From assembly GCF_014197855.1 (NCBI RefSeq), contig NZ_JACIGJ010000002.1, forward strand, positions 248,001 through 312,000: 64,000 nucleotides of DNA, given 5' to 3'. The translations under genes were made by a program, and so were the position numbers. The stretch comes from Roseospira marina (GTDB lineage: Bacteria; Pseudomonadota; Alphaproteobacteria; Rhodospirillales; Rhodospirillaceae). The notes beneath the pieces were generated by a model, which saw nothing but the letters and a program-made list of their open reading frames with translations, was not told the DNA's origin and did not search any database. Below are positions 18,296-27,754 of the stretch, piece by piece. The stretch's first letter is position 1; every line of letters starts with the position of its first letter.

Positions 18296-20296
18296 TTACG
18301 GGTCTCCGGGTTCGAAGGCCAGAAGCGCGGCGCCATCCTCGACCGGATCGCCGACATCATAATGCACCGCCGCGATCGTCCCGCGCGCGTGAGCCCTTAT
18401 GGTATGCTCCATCTTCATGGCTTCCAAGACCATCAAAGGCGTTCCCGTGTCGACCACGTCGCCGACCTGAACCAGCACCCTCAAAATTTTGCCCGGCATG
18501 GGCGCCGCCAACCCGGTCCCGCCGGTCTCGCGCTCCGCCGCCCGCGCGGCCGGGTCGTCCAGGGTTAGACGATGCTGGCGACCCCGGTCCAGGATCACCC
18601 GGTCGAGCCCGCTGCGGACCACCGTCACCCGGCGCCGAAAGCCGTCGATGTCGCACACCAGATCGCCGTCCGCGGCGATCTCGCCCCGCGCCATCACGGA
18701 CCCACCGGGCAGATCGAGCCGATAGCCGTCCGATCGGTAATGCACGGTCACCGGACGGGCCGCCTCGCCCTCCAGAAACGCCATGCGCTGGTAGTTGTCG
18801 TCGTTCAGGCGCCACCCGTCCGTTCCGTGCCAGGGCGAGAACGGATCGCCGGAACGCGCGGCGGCAGCGGCCGCCTGTTCCTGGCGGTGCAGAAGGGCAT
18901 CCAGCGCGGCCAGCGCCAACACGGTATCGTCGGCGGATTCCGCCTCTGGGAACAGGTCGGCAGTGTGATCGTCAATGAAACCCGTGCCGACGGCCCCGGC
19001 GGCAAACGCGGGGTGCGCCGCGACCCCACCCAGGAAGGCAAGGTTGGTCGCCACCCCCACCACCTGATAGGCGGCCAGCGCCGTCCGCAACCGGCGCAGG
19101 GCCGCCGGCCGGTCCACGTCCCAGACCACGAGCTTCGCAATCATCGGATCGTAGTGCATCGACACCCGGTCGCCTTGCCGGACCCCGGTATCGACGCGCA
19201 CATGCGGCCCCTCGGGCGGGGTGCGCAGGTGGTGCAGATGGCCGATAGAGGGCAGGAAATCGTTGGCCGGATCCTCAGCGTACACCCGGGCCTCGATGGC
19301 GTGCCCGGTGACCGCCAGATCCGTCTGCGCGCACGGCAGCGGCGCGCCGGACGCCACCCGAAGCTGCCATTCCACCAGATCCTGGCCGGTGATCATCTCC
19401 GTCACCGGGTGTTCGACCTGAAGGCGGGTGTTCATCTCGATGAAAAAGAACCGCCCGTCCTGCACCAGGAACTCGACCGTGCCGGCCCCCACATAGCCGA
19501 TGGCCCGCGCCGCCGCGACGCCGGCCGCACCCATCGCGGCGCGGATGTCGGCGGGCAGGTCGGGGGCCGGGGCTTCCTCCAGCACCTTCTGATGCCGACG
19601 TTGGATGGAGCAATCGCGCTCGAACAGATGCACGACGTTTCCCTGGGTGTCGCCGAAGACCTGGATCTCGACGTGACGCGGCGCGTCCAGGTATTTTTCG
19701 ATCAGCAGCCGGTCGTCGCCGAATGCGTTGGCGGCCTCACGCCGGGCGCCCTCGACCGCGTCCGACAGCGCCGCCGGGTCACGGACCACCCGCATCCCCT
19801 TGCCGCCGCCACCGGCCGAGGCCTTCACCAGCACCGGATAGCCGATCCCGTCGGCCGCCGCGCGCAAGGCGTCAAGGGACTGGTCGGTGCCGTGATAGCC
19901 CGGGACCAGCGGCACCCCGGCCTGCTCCATCAACCGCTTGGACTCCGACTTGGACCCCATGGCGTCGATGGCCTCCGGCGTGGGACCGATGAACACCACG
20001 CCGGCCGCCGCGCAGGCCCGGGCGAAGGCGGCGTTCTCGGACAGGAAGCCATAGCCGGGATGGATCGCCTCCGCCCCGGTGCGGCGCGCGGCCTCTAGGA
20101 TCGCCTCACCCCGCAGATAGGACTCGCCAACGGGCGGCGGCCCCAGCCGCCACGCCTCGTCGCACAGATCGACGTGCATCGCCTCGGCGTCCGCGTCGGA
20201 GTAGACCGCGACCGTGGCGATGCCGAGCCGCCGGCAGGTGCGGGCCACGCGCACCGCGATCTCCCCCCGGTTGGCGATGAGGATCTTGCTGAACAT
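18296..20296 (-). CDS. mccA: 3-methylcrotonyl-CoA carboxylase, biotin-containing alpha subunit
   Basis: Carboxylates the biotin cofactor with ATP and bicarbonate, then hands the carboxyl group to MccB. The 666-residue protein has the biotin carboxylase domain (FSKILIANRGEIAVR at the N-terminus, the glycine-rich ATP loop KASAGGGGKGMR, and EMNTRLQVEHPVTE), a linker domain and a C-terminal biotinyl domain with the target Lys in LEAMKMEHT (K628). The start at 20296 matches the family; an 18-residue longer frame does not. Context with ivd, mccB, liuC and mvaB marks it as methylcrotonyl- rather than propionyl-CoA-specific. Confidence 0.94.
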   Translation of the reverse strand: MFSKILIANRGEIAVRVARTCRRLGIATVAVYSDADAEAMHVDLCDEAWRLGPPPVGESYLRGEAILEAARRTGAEAIHPGYGFLSENAAFARACAAAGVVFIGPTPEAIDAMGSKSESKRLMEQAGVPLVPGYHGTDQSLDALRAAADGIGYPVLVKASAGGGGKGMRVVRDPAALSDAVEGARREAANAFGDDRLLIEKYLDAPRHVEIQVFGDTQGNVVHLFERDCSIQRRHQKVLEEAPAPDLPADIRAAMGAAGVAAARAIGYVGAGTVEFLVQDGRFFFIEMNTRLQVEHPVTEMITGQDLVEWQLRVASGAPLPCAQTDLAVTGHAIEARVYAEDPANDFLPSIGHLHHLRTPPEGPHVRVDTGVRQGDRVSMHYDPMIAKLVVWDVDRPAALRRLRTALAAYQVVGVATNLAFLGGVAAHPAFAAGAVGTGFIDDHTADLFPEAESADDTVLALAALDALLHRQEQAAAAAARSGDPFSPWHGTDGWRLNDDNYQRMAFLEGEAARPVTVHYRSDGYRLDLPGGSVMARGEIAADGDLVCDIDGFRRRVTVVRSGLDRVILDRGRQHRLTLDDPAARAAERETGGTGLAAPMPGKILRVLVQVGDVVDTGTPLMVLEAMKMEHTIRAHARGTIAAVHYDVGDPVEDGAALLAFEPGDP

Positions 20297-20303
20297 CGCC
20301 GGC

Positions 20304-21098
20304 TTACTCCTTGATCCAGGACGGCGTTCGCTTGTCCAGAAACGCGCCAAGCCCCTCCTGCCCCTCGGGTGAGACCCGGATGGCGGCGATGCGCCCCGCC
20401 GTCTCCTCCATCACCGTGTCGGGCGGCTGATCCGCGACCGCGCGCAGCAGGTCCTTCACCGCCGTTTGCGCCGCCGGGCCGCCCTGCATCAGCGCGCGGA
20501 TCATGAGTTCGCCCGCGCCGATCAGTTCCTCGGACCCGACCACATCGTGGAGCAGACCAATGCGGTGCGCTTCCTCGGCGTCGAAGCGCTCGCCCGTCAG
20601 CATGTAGCGGCGGGCCGCGCGCGGGCCGATGGCGTTCAGCACGTAGGGGCTGATGGCGGCCGGAATGATGCCCAGCTTGACCTCCGACAGGGCGAAGGTC
20701 GCCCCCGCCGTCGCGATGGCGATGTCGCACGCCGCGACCAGCCCGACACCGCCGCCGTAGGCCGCGCCCTGCACCAGGGCCACCACCGGCTTCGGGCACC
20801 GGTCGATGGTCTCCAGCAGGGTGGCCAGGGCCAGCGCGTCCGCCTGGTTCTCGGCCGCGGAGTAGCCGGCCATGCGCTTCATCCAGCTCAGGTCGGCCCC
20901 GGAGGAGAAGCTCGGCCCCTCCGCCGCCAGCACGACCACCCGCACGTCCGGGTCGGCGCCCACGGTCACGAATGCCTCCGTCAGGCGCGCGATCAGGGCA
21001 TCATCAAAGGCGTTGTGACGCGCCGGGCGGGTCAGGGTCACGGTGGCCACGCCGCGGTCGTCACGCTCCAGGCGCAGGGCGTCCTGACTATCGGTCAT
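20304..21098 (-). CDS. liuC: Methylglutaconyl-CoA hydratase (enoyl-CoA hydratase family)
   Basis: Crotonase-fold enzyme of 264 residues. It contains the oxyanion-hole segments (FSSGADLSWMKRM and GAAYGGGVGLVAACD) and the family core FALSEVKLGIIPAAISPYV, including the Glu of SEVKLG. In this operon the expected reaction is hydration of 3-methylglutaconyl-CoA to HMG-CoA, between MCC and HMG-CoA lyase. Seven bases separate its stop from the mccA start, and the order mccB-liuC-mccA is the standard liu arrangement. Specificity rests on context. Confidence 0.9.
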   Translation of the reverse strand: MTDSQDALRLERDDRGVATVTLTRPARHNAFDDALIARLTEAFVTVGADPDVRVVVLAAEGPSFSSGADLSWMKRMAGYSAAENQADALALATLLETIDRCPKPVVALVQGAAYGGGVGLVAACDIAIATAGATFALSEVKLGIIPAAISPYVLNAIGPRAARRYMLTGERFDAEEAHRIGLLHDVVGSEELIGAGELMIRALMQGGPAAQTAVKDLLRAVADQPPDTVMEETAGRIAAIRVSPEGQEGLGAFLDKRTPSWIKE

Positions 21099-21152
21099 CG
21101 CACTCTCAATCCTGCCAAGGGAGTTCCCAACCAGCGGGCTAAAGTCTCGTCC

Positions 21153-22760
21153 TCACATCCGGAACACGCCGTAGCGTGTTTCGTCGATCGGCGCGTTGAG
21201 CGACGCGGAAATCCCCAACGCCAGCGTCATGCGGGTTTCCGCCGGGTCGATAATGCCGTCGTCCCACAGCCGGGCGGAGGCGTAGTACGGATGCCCTTGG
21301 GTTTCGTACTGGTCGCGGATCGGCGCCTTGAAGGCCTCCTCCGCCTCGGGCGTCCAGTCCTCCCCGCGCGCCTCCAGCCCGTCGCGGCGCACCTGAGCCA
21401 GCACCGCCGCCGCCTGCTCCCCACCCATGACGGAAATGCGCCCGTTCGGCCACATCCACATCAGCCGCGGCCCATACGCCCGGCCACACATTCCGTAGTT
21501 CCCGGCGCCGAAGCTGCCGCCGATGATGACGGTGAACTTGGGCACGGCGGCGCAGGACACCGCCGCCACCATCTTGGCGCCATCGCGGGCGATGCCACCG
21601 CTTTCGTACTTCCGGCCCACCATGAAGCCGGTGATGTTCTGCAGGAACACCAAGGGGATGCCGCGTTGATTGCACAGCTCCACGAAATGGGCGCCCTTCA
21701 GGGCGCTTTCCGAGAACAGGATACCGTTGTTGGCGACGATGCCCACCGGATAGCCCATGATGCGGGCAAAACCCGTCACCAGGGTCTGCCCATACAGCGC
21801 CTTGAACTCGTCGAACCGGGAGCCGTCCACCAGCCGGGCGATGACCTCCCGCACGTCGTAGGGGGTGCGGGTGTCCTTCGGGATCACGCCGTACAGCTCC
21901 GCCGGATCGTACAGCGGCGCTTCCGGCGCCCGCACGTCCAGGCCGACGCGCTTGACCCGGTTCAGGTTGGCGACCACGCGGCGCGCCAGATGCAGCGCGT
22001 GGGCGTCGTCCTGGGCGTAGTGATCGGTGACACCCGAGATGCGGCAATGCACGTCGGCCCCGCCCAGATCCTCCGCCGTCACGACCTCCCCCGTCGCGGC
22101 CTTCACCAGCGGCGGGCCCCCGAGGAAGATGGTGCCCTGGTTGCGCACGATGATGCTTTCGTCGCACATGGCCGGCACATAGGCGCCGCCGGCCGTGCAA
22201 CTGCCCATCACCACGGCGATCTGGGGGATCCCCGCCGCCGACATCTGGGCCTGATTGAAGAAGATGCGGCCGAAATGTTCCTTGTCGGGGAACACGCCGT
22301 CCTGACGCGGCAGGAACGCCCCGCCGGAATCCACCAGATAGACGCAGGGTAGCCGGTTCTCGCGCGCGATCTCCTGCGCGCGCAGGTGCTTTTTGACCGT
22401 GAGCGGGTAGTACGTGCCGCCCTTCACCGTGGCGTCGTTGGCGACCACGACGCACTCGACGCCCTCGATCTGGCCGATGCCGGTGATGACCCCGGCCGCC
22501 GGCACGGCGTCGTCGTAGACCTTCCAGGCCGCGAACTGGGAGAACTCAAGAAATGGCGAGCCCACGTCCAGCAGCGCGCGGACGCGATCGCGTGGCAGCA
22601 ACTTGCCACGCTCCAGGTGCTTGGCGCGCGCCCGCTCCCCGCCGCCCTGCTTGATCCCCGCCACCTGCGCCCGCAGGTCCTCGACCTGGGCACGCATGTG
22701 GTCGGCGTTGGCCCGGAACTCCGCCGAGCGGGTGTTGAGGGCGCTTTTCAGGACGGTCAT
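21153..22760 (-). CDS. mccB: 3-methylcrotonyl-CoA carboxylase, carboxyltransferase beta subunit
   Basis: Transfers the carboxyl group from biotin to 3-methylcrotonyl-CoA. At 535 residues it has the standard MccB length. Landmarks include [19 protein letters not shown], the [13 protein letters not shown] turn of the crotonase-like fold, [15 protein letters not shown], and the C-terminal [12 protein letters not shown] and GIIDPAETR segments of acyl-CoA carboxyltransferases. It lies upstream of liuC in the operon, and the DsbA-fold isomerase gene precedes it by 60 bases. Confidence 0.95.
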   Translation of the reverse strand: MTVLKSALNTRSAEFRANADHMRAQVEDLRAQVAGIKQGGGERARAKHLERGKLLPRDRVRALLDVGSPFLEFSQFAAWKVYDDAVPAAGVITGIGQIEGVECVVVANDATVKGGTYYPLTVKKHLRAQEIARENRLPCVYLVDSGGAFLPRQDGVFPDKEHFGRIFFNQAQMSAAGIPQIAVVMGSCTAGGAYVPAMCDESIIVRNQGTIFLGGPPLVKAATGEVVTAEDLGGADVHCRISGVTDHYAQDDAHALHLARRVVANLNRVKRVGLDVRAPEAPLYDPAELYGVIPKDTRTPYDVREVIARLVDGSRFDEFKALYGQTLVTGFARIMGYPVGIVANNGILFSESALKGAHFVELCNQRGIPLVFLQNITGFMVGRKYESGGIARDGAKMVAAVSCAAVPKFTVIIGGSFGAGNYGMCGRAYGPRLMWMWPNGRISVMGGEQAAAVLAQVRRDGLEARGEDWTPEAEEAFKAPIRDQYETQGHPYYASARLWDDGIIDPAETRMTLALGISASLNAPIDETRYGVFRM

Positions 22761-22820
22761 GGGCAGAGTTCCGGGGCGCGGTGGCAGAAGGACACGGGAC
22801 GGGCGACCGACGCGCGGGCT

Positions 22821-23423
22821 TTACCAGCCGCCCCGGGCCATCCATTCATCCATCAGGGGCAAGCGGTCGACACCCCAGAACGGTTCCTCGTCGACCAGGA
22901 AGAAGGGCGCGCCGCACACCTTCAGCTTGATGGCATGATCGACGGCCGCCTTGGTGCGGGCTTTGATCGCGGGATCCTGGATCGCCTGACCGAGCGCCGC
23001 CGCGTCGATCCCTTCGTCCGCCGCCACGGCCAGGACACCATCGGTCTCGCCGATGTTGCGGCCGTTCGCGAAGTAGGCCCGGAACACCGCCTTGGCGAAC
23101 CGGATCGCCTGCTCCGCGTCCTGGTCCCACAGCGCGTAGACCGCCCTCGCGGCGGCCACCGTGGCGATGGGAAAGGGCTCCGGCCACGCGAAGGGAATGC
23201 CGTGCCGGCGGCACAGCCGGGGCACGTCGTGGCGCATGTAATCCCCCTTCATCGGCTGCGCGTTCAGCGGCCGGTTGCCGGACACCTCAAACACCGGTCC
23301 CAGCAGGATCGGCCGCCACGTCACCGAGCGAATGTGGCGATCGGCCAGGGCGTCGATGAGGTTCGCCGCCACGTAGGAATACGGCGACGAAAAATCGAAA
23401 TAGAAATCAATGGGTTCCGGCAT
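22821..23423 (-). CDS. 2-hydroxychromene-2-carboxylate isomerase / DsbA-fold (GST kappa-like) protein
   Basis: A 200-residue thioredoxin-fold protein of the HCCA isomerase / glutathione transferase kappa family: N-terminal FYFDFSSPYSYVAA with the catalytic Ser replacing Cys, WRPILLGPVF, and C-terminal VCGAPFFLVDEEPFWGVDRL. Family members isomerise aromatic intermediates or conjugate glutathione; here the substrate is unknown. Members of this family often sit in acyl-CoA degradation operons. The ATG at 23423 (MPEPIDFYF) is preferred over one 8 codons upstream. Confidence 0.85.
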   Translation of the reverse strand: MPEPIDFYFDFSSPYSYVAANLIDALADRHIRSVTWRPILLGPVFEVSGNRPLNAQPMKGDYMRHDVPRLCRRHGIPFAWPEPFPIATVAAARAVYALWDQDAEQAIRFAKAVFRAYFANGRNIGETDGVLAVAADEGIDAAALGQAIQDPAIKARTKAAVDHAIKLKVCGAPFFLVDEEPFWGVDRLPLMDEWMARGGW

Positions 23424-23466
23424 AGTGAACGCTCCCTTCCCTCTCACCTCTTCCGTTGCGGCCGCC

Positions 23467-24150
23467 TCACCACGGGATCGTGGCGCCGTCGTAACCCCGG
23501 AACGTCCCGCTGTCCGCCGTGGAGGCTCCGGCGATCACGGCACGCAGACCGGTCACGCTCTCGGTCGCGTCGATCAGGCCGTTCGGCCCGCCCATGTCGG
23601 TGCGCACCCAGCCCGGATGCAGCGCCAAACAGATCACGCCGCGCGACGCCAGTTCGATGGACAGGCCCTTGACCACCATGTTCACGCCGGTCTTGGACGT
23701 GCGGTAGACCACGGAGCCGGGCGACGAGGCCTCCGCGATGCTGCCCATCTTCGACGAGACCGTCGCCAGCACCGGCCGATCCGCCCGCTCCAGGTTGCCG
23801 ATGAAGGTCTCGGCGACCTTCCACGGCGCGATGATGTTGGTGCGCAGCGCCTCCATCCACGGCTCAACCGGAATGGCGCCGAACGCACCCTGCGGCCCCT
23901 TGAGGGGATAGATGCCGGCGTTGTTGATCAGCACATCGATGGTCCGGCCCGCCAGCGTGCGCCCCATGCCGGCCAGCGCCGCCTCGTCGGTCACGTCCAG
24001 GCCGTGCACTTCCGCGCCGGTCGCCTGAAGCTCCGGCGCGTTCTCGGGCGTGCGGCAGGTCGCGATGACGTCCCAGCCGTCGGCCCGGTACTGGCGCACG
24101 AATTCAAGCCCAATTCCTCGGCTGGCACCGGTGATGAGAACCGTGGGCAT
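23467..24150 (-). CDS. Short-chain dehydrogenase/reductase (C-factor-like)
   Basis: NAD(P)-binding SDR of 227 residues with the cofactor motif TGASRGIGLEF, the structural motif NNAGIYP, the catalytic Ser in TVSSKMGSI, and YRTSKTGVNM (Tyr-X3-Lys). It resembles the sniffer/C-factor subgroup rather than beta-ketoacyl reductases. It lies between the thiolase and the isomerase in the liu operon with gaps of 40-60 bases. Substrate unknown. Confidence 0.87.
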   Translation of the reverse strand: MPTVLITGASRGIGLEFVRQYRADGWDVIATCRTPENAPELQATGAEVHGLDVTDEAALAGMGRTLAGRTIDVLINNAGIYPLKGPQGAFGAIPVEPWMEALRTNIIAPWKVAETFIGNLERADRPVLATVSSKMGSIAEASSPGSVVYRTSKTGVNMVVKGLSIELASRGVICLALHPGWVRTDMGGPNGLIDATESVTGLRAVIAGASTADSGTFRGYDGATIPW

Positions 24151-24211
24151 GGTGTGGTCTCCCTCCAAGCGTGAGTGTAGGCGCTTTTGGCAGCGCGCGG
24201 CTCAGCCCCCC

Positions 24212-25414
24212 TCAGGCCATCATTTCGACCGCGAGGGCCGTGGCCTCGCCGCCGCCGATGCACAGGGTGGCGACGCCGCGCCGCTGGCCGTGCACCCGCA
24301 GCGCATTCAACAGAGTGACGATGATGCGCGCGCCCGACGCCCCGATGGGATGCCCGAGCGCACAGGCGCCGCCGTGCACGTTCAGACGATCGTAAGGAAT
24401 GCCGAGATCCCGCTGGGCCGCCATGGCGACGACCGCGAAGGCCTCGTTCACCTCCCACAGATCCACGTCGCTGACGGACCAGCCGACGCGGGCCAACAGG
24501 GTCTCAACCGCGCCGATGGGCGCGGTGGTGAACCAGTGCGGCTCCCGAGCGTGCGTGGCGTGGCCCACAATGCGGGCCAGCGGCGTCCAGCCCTGAGCCT
24601 CGGCCACCGACGCGCGCGTCAGCACCAGCGCCGCCGCGCCGTCGGAGATGCTGGAGCTGTTGGCCGCCGTCACGGTGCCGTCGGCGCGGAAGGCCGGCTT
24701 CAGCGTGGGGATCTTCTCCGGCCGGGCGAGGCGTGGCGTCTGGTCGGTGTAGACCGTGGTGGTCCCGGCCTTGCCGGACGACACGGTCAGCGGCGCGATT
24801 TCGGCCGCGAACACGCCGTCGGCCGTCGCCGTCTGCGCCCGCTCCAGCGAGCCGATGGCAAAGGCGTCCTGATCCGCGCGCGAGAAGCCGTACTGGTCCG
24901 CGCAGTCCTCGGCGAAGGTCCCCATCAGGCGCCCGGGGTCGTAAGCGTCCTCCAGCCCGTCCAGGAACATGTGATCGCGCACCTGCCCGTGGCCGAGGCG
25001 ATAGCCGCCGCGCGCTTTGTCGAGCAGGTAGGGCGCGTTGCTCATGCTCTCCATGCCGCCCGCCACGATCACATCGGCGGATCCGGCGATGATCTCGTCG
25101 TGGCCGAGCATGGCCGCCCGCATGGCGGAGCCGCACACCTTGCTGATGGTGGTGCAGCCCACGGACCACGGCAGCCCGGCCGCGTGCGCCGCCTGACGAG
25201 CCGGCGCCTGCCCCAGACCCGCGTTCAACACGCAGCCCATGAGGACGCCGTCCACCGCATCGGCCGGCACGCCAGCCCGGTCCAGCGCGGCCCCGATGGC
25301 ATGCGCGCCAAGGGCCGGCACGGTCACGATGGCCAGTTCGCCCTGAAACCCGCCCAAGGGCGTGCGCACGGCCCCCACGATGACGACGGGATCCCGGTGC
25401 GGACCGACCGTCAT
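24212..25414 (-). CDS. Acetyl-CoA C-acetyltransferase (thiolase)
   Basis: Biosynthetic/degradative thiolase of 400 residues. The nucleophilic Cys sits in SKVCGSAMRA (C94), the second-site His in NVHGGACALGHPIGASGAR and the C-terminal Cys in TLCIGGGEA. In this operon it would cleave acetoacetyl-CoA from the acetoacetate released by HMG-CoA lyase, or act on a related ketoacyl-CoA. Its ATG at 25414 overlaps the stop of the preceding gene by four bases (ATGA), indicating translational coupling. Confidence 0.93.
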   Translation of the reverse strand: MTVGPHRDPVVIVGAVRTPLGGFQGELAIVTVPALGAHAIGAALDRAGVPADAVDGVLMGCVLNAGLGQAPARQAAHAAGLPWSVGCTTISKVCGSAMRAAMLGHDEIIAGSADVIVAGGMESMSNAPYLLDKARGGYRLGHGQVRDHMFLDGLEDAYDPGRLMGTFAEDCADQYGFSRADQDAFAIGSLERAQTATADGVFAAEIAPLTVSSGKAGTTTVYTDQTPRLARPEKIPTLKPAFRADGTVTAANSSSISDGAAALVLTRASVAEAQGWTPLARIVGHATHAREPHWFTTAPIGAVETLLARVGWSVSDVDLWEVNEAFAVVAMAAQRDLGIPYDRLNVHGGACALGHPIGASGARIIVTLLNALRVHGQRRGVATLCIGGGEATALAVEMMA

Positions 25415-26232
25415 GGCCTCGGGTCTCCGGCCCCTGTTAACGCTATGTCCGGCAGCAGGAGCGTGCGGTACAGGGCGTCCGCCGCCGCCGGATCGGGGCT
25501 GCCCTCGGGCAGCGCACCGCAGCGCTCGGCCGCCGTATCCAACTCCGCATTGATCCAGTGATAGAGCGCGGGATGGGTCTCGATGCCCGTGGTCCGGATC
25601 GCCTCGATCTCTGCCCGCACCGCCGGGGGCAGGCTCTCCTGGTCCATCAGCGCATCGAGCGGCAGCGGCGGCAGGTCGCCGCCCGCCTCCAGCCAGCGCA
25701 AGGCCAGCAGCGCGCGGGCCGCCTTCAGCGACTTGGTCGCCGTCATGGCCTCGCCCCGATCCAGGAACGCCGTCAGCGCCTTGCGCGCCTCGCCCCACAA
25801 CGCATGCCCCAGCGCGCGGCGGGAATAGCCCTCCTGCGCCAGCCGGCGAAGCGCGTCGCCCACCCCCGCCGGATCGGCCAGGACATGCGGGCTGGACAAC
25901 CACGTCCACACCATCGGGTTGGAGCGCAACAGCAACCGCAGCACCTTGCGCAGATCCCAGCCCCACACGTCCGCGTCGCCCCCCTCGCCTGGGCCGTCCC
26001 CCGGCCCATCCAGAGTATCCGGCCGCTCAGCGAGCGTCAGGTACCATTCGGCGGGCCGCACATGGATGAAGCGCACCCCGGGCGCCGCGGGAACATTGGG
26101 CGCGGCGACGGTGCCCTCGACCGCCTCGCCGATGCGGATGGCGAACAGCAGGCGGGCGCCCTGGGCCGCGACATGGTCGGCCAGGGCGGCGGCATTCAGG
26201 ACGGCAGAGGAGTCGGAACAGACCTGGATCAT
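25411..26232 (-). CDS. RlaP/YcgL-type nucleotidyltransferase homologue with a degenerate active site
   Basis: The 273 residues follow the layout of the RlaP family of polymerase-beta-type nucleotidyltransferases: VRFIHVRPAEWYL (53-65), GWDLRKVLRLLLRSNP (91-106) with the WLSSP that follows, then a helical region with KSLKAARALLALRWLE (167-182). In active members the strand before VRF carries GS and an SDYD metal-binding motif; here the corresponding stretch reads IRIGEAVEG ... PAAPG (33-52), so the catalytic Ser and both Asp are gone. It is likely a catalytically dead relative kept in the operon. It starts 5 bases after the ivd stop and overlaps the thiolase gene. Function unknown. Confidence 0.72.
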   Translation of the reverse strand: MIQVCSDSSAVLNAAALADHVAAQGARLLFAIRIGEAVEGTVAAPNVPAAPGVRFIHVRPAEWYLTLAERPDTLDGPGDGPGEGGDADVWGWDLRKVLRLLLRSNPMVWTWLSSPHVLADPAGVGDALRRLAQEGYSRRALGHALWGEARKALTAFLDRGEAMTATKSLKAARALLALRWLEAGGDLPPLPLDALMDQESLPPAVRAEIEAIRTTGIETHPALYHWINAELDTAAERCGALPEGSPDPAAADALYRTLLLPDIALTGAGDPRP

Positions 26233-26237
26233 GGGGC

Positions 26238-27404
26238 TCACGCAGTTTCGGCGAACAGTTCACGGCCGATCAGCATACGGCGGATCTCGCTGGTCCCCGC
26301 GCCGATCTCGTACAGCTTGGCGTCGCGCAGCAGGCGGCCGGTCGGATACTCGTTGATGTAACCGTTGCCGCCCAGGCACTGGATCGCCTCCAGCGCCATC
26401 CAGGTGGCCTTTTCGGCGGCGTAGAGGATAGCCCCGGCCGCGTCCTTGCGGGTCGTCTCGCCCCGGTCGCAGGCCTTGCCCACCGTGTAGACATAGGCCT
26501 TGCAGGCGTTCCAGGTGGAGTACATGTCCGCGAGCTTGCCCTGCATGAGCTGGAATTCCCCGATCGGCTGACCGAACTGCTTGCGCTCGTGCACATAGGG
26601 AAGCACGACATCCATGCAGGCGTCCATGATCCCCAGCGGTCCGGCGGCCAGCACGGCACGTTCGTAGTCCAGGCCGCTCATCAGCACCCGCACGCCACGG
26701 TCGACCTCGCCCAGCACGTTCTCCTCGGGCACCTCGCAGTCCTGGAACACGAGTTCGCAGGTGTTGGACCCGCGCATGCCCAGCTTGTCGAGCTTCTGGG
26801 CGGTCGTGAAGCCCTTGAATCCCTTTTCGATCAGAAACGCGGTGATGCCTTTCGGGCCAGCCTCGGGCGTGGTCTTGGCGTAGACCACCAGCGTGTCCGC
26901 ATCCGGCCCGTTGGTAATCCACATCTTGGAGCCGTTGAGGATGTAGCGGTCGCCCGTCTTCACCGCCCGCGTCCGCATGCCCACGACGTCGGAGCCGGCC
27001 CCCGGCTCGCTCATCGCCAGGGCGCCGACATGCTCGCCCGAGAGCAGCTTTGGCAGATAGCGCGCCTTCTGCTCCGGCGTGGCGTTGCGCCGGATCTGGT
27101 TCACACACAGGTTCGAATGGGCGCCGTAGGACAAGCCGACCGAGGCCGAGGCGCGGCTGATCGCCTCAACCGCGACCATATGTTCCAGATAGCCGAGCCC
27201 GGCCCCACCGTCCGCCTCGCTCACCGTGATGCCCAGCAGGCCCAGGTCCCCGAACTTGCGCCACAGATCATGCGGAAACTGGTTGTCCTGGTCGATCGCC
27301 GCGGCGCGGGGCGCAATCTCGTCGGCGGCGAACGCAGCAACCGTGTCGCGGATCATCTCGGCCGTCTCACCGAGATCGAAGTTCAGGGTGGGAAAGGTGA
27401 TCAC
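26238..27404 (-). CDS. ivd: Isovaleryl-CoA dehydrogenase
   Basis: FAD-dependent acyl-CoA dehydrogenase that oxidises isovaleryl-CoA to 3-methylcrotonyl-CoA and passes electrons to ETF. The 388-residue protein has [16 protein letters not shown] and [12 protein letters not shown] flavin/substrate signatures. The catalytic base is at the IVD-specific position, E248 in [13 protein letters not shown], instead of the C-terminal position used by short-chain dehydrogenases. It is the first gene of the leftward liu operon; its promoter should lie in the 350 bases to its right. liuR-type regulator is not adjacent. Confidence 0.95.
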   Translation of the reverse strand: MITFPTLNFDLGETAEMIRDTVAAFAADEIAPRAAAIDQDNQFPHDLWRKFGDLGLLGITVSEADGGAGLGYLEHMVAVEAISRASASVGLSYGAHSNLCVNQIRRNATPEQKARYLPKLLSGEHVGALAMSEPGAGSDVVGMRTRAVKTGDRYILNGSKMWITNGPDADTLVVYAKTTPEAGPKGITAFLIEKGFKGFTTAQKLDKLGMRGSNTCELVFQDCEVPEENVLGEVDRGVRVLMSGLDYERAVLAAGPLGIMDACMDVVLPYVHERKQFGQPIGEFQLMQGKLADMYSTWNACKAYVYTVGKACDRGETTRKDAAGAILYAAEKATWMALEAIQCLGGNGYINEYPTGRLLRDAKLYEIGAGTSEIRRMLIGRELFAETA

Positions 27405-27754
27405 GGCGGCGCCTCCCCAGCCGGGCGTTCGAGCGTGATGGCTCGACTCCGGGCGTTCGTTTTGTGGAGCGTTGCAATCCCGGGTCGGGTCACACCCCTG
27501 GTTTCCATGCGGTACCGTATATTACTCCCTGGGGGACATCAACTCCCCAGTTCAGACCATCCTGCGGCTGGCCGCCTACCACCGGAGGCCTATCCGACTG
27601 TGCTGTTTCGGTTGTTGCGATGCAGGCCCGGCGATAGAGTGGGGCCTTGGCACCCCAGCGATGAGGGGGCCCGTTTTGGGTGGGACGAATGGGCCAGCGC
27701 GCGGACCGGATTACGATCGAACGGGCAGATGGAGACGCGGCCTGGGTTGGATCC

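Noticed and set aside
10848-27691. 14-base match GGGTGGGACGAATG at 10848 and 27678
   Set aside because: Several such matches are expected by chance in a 64-kb window, and the two places share no other feature.
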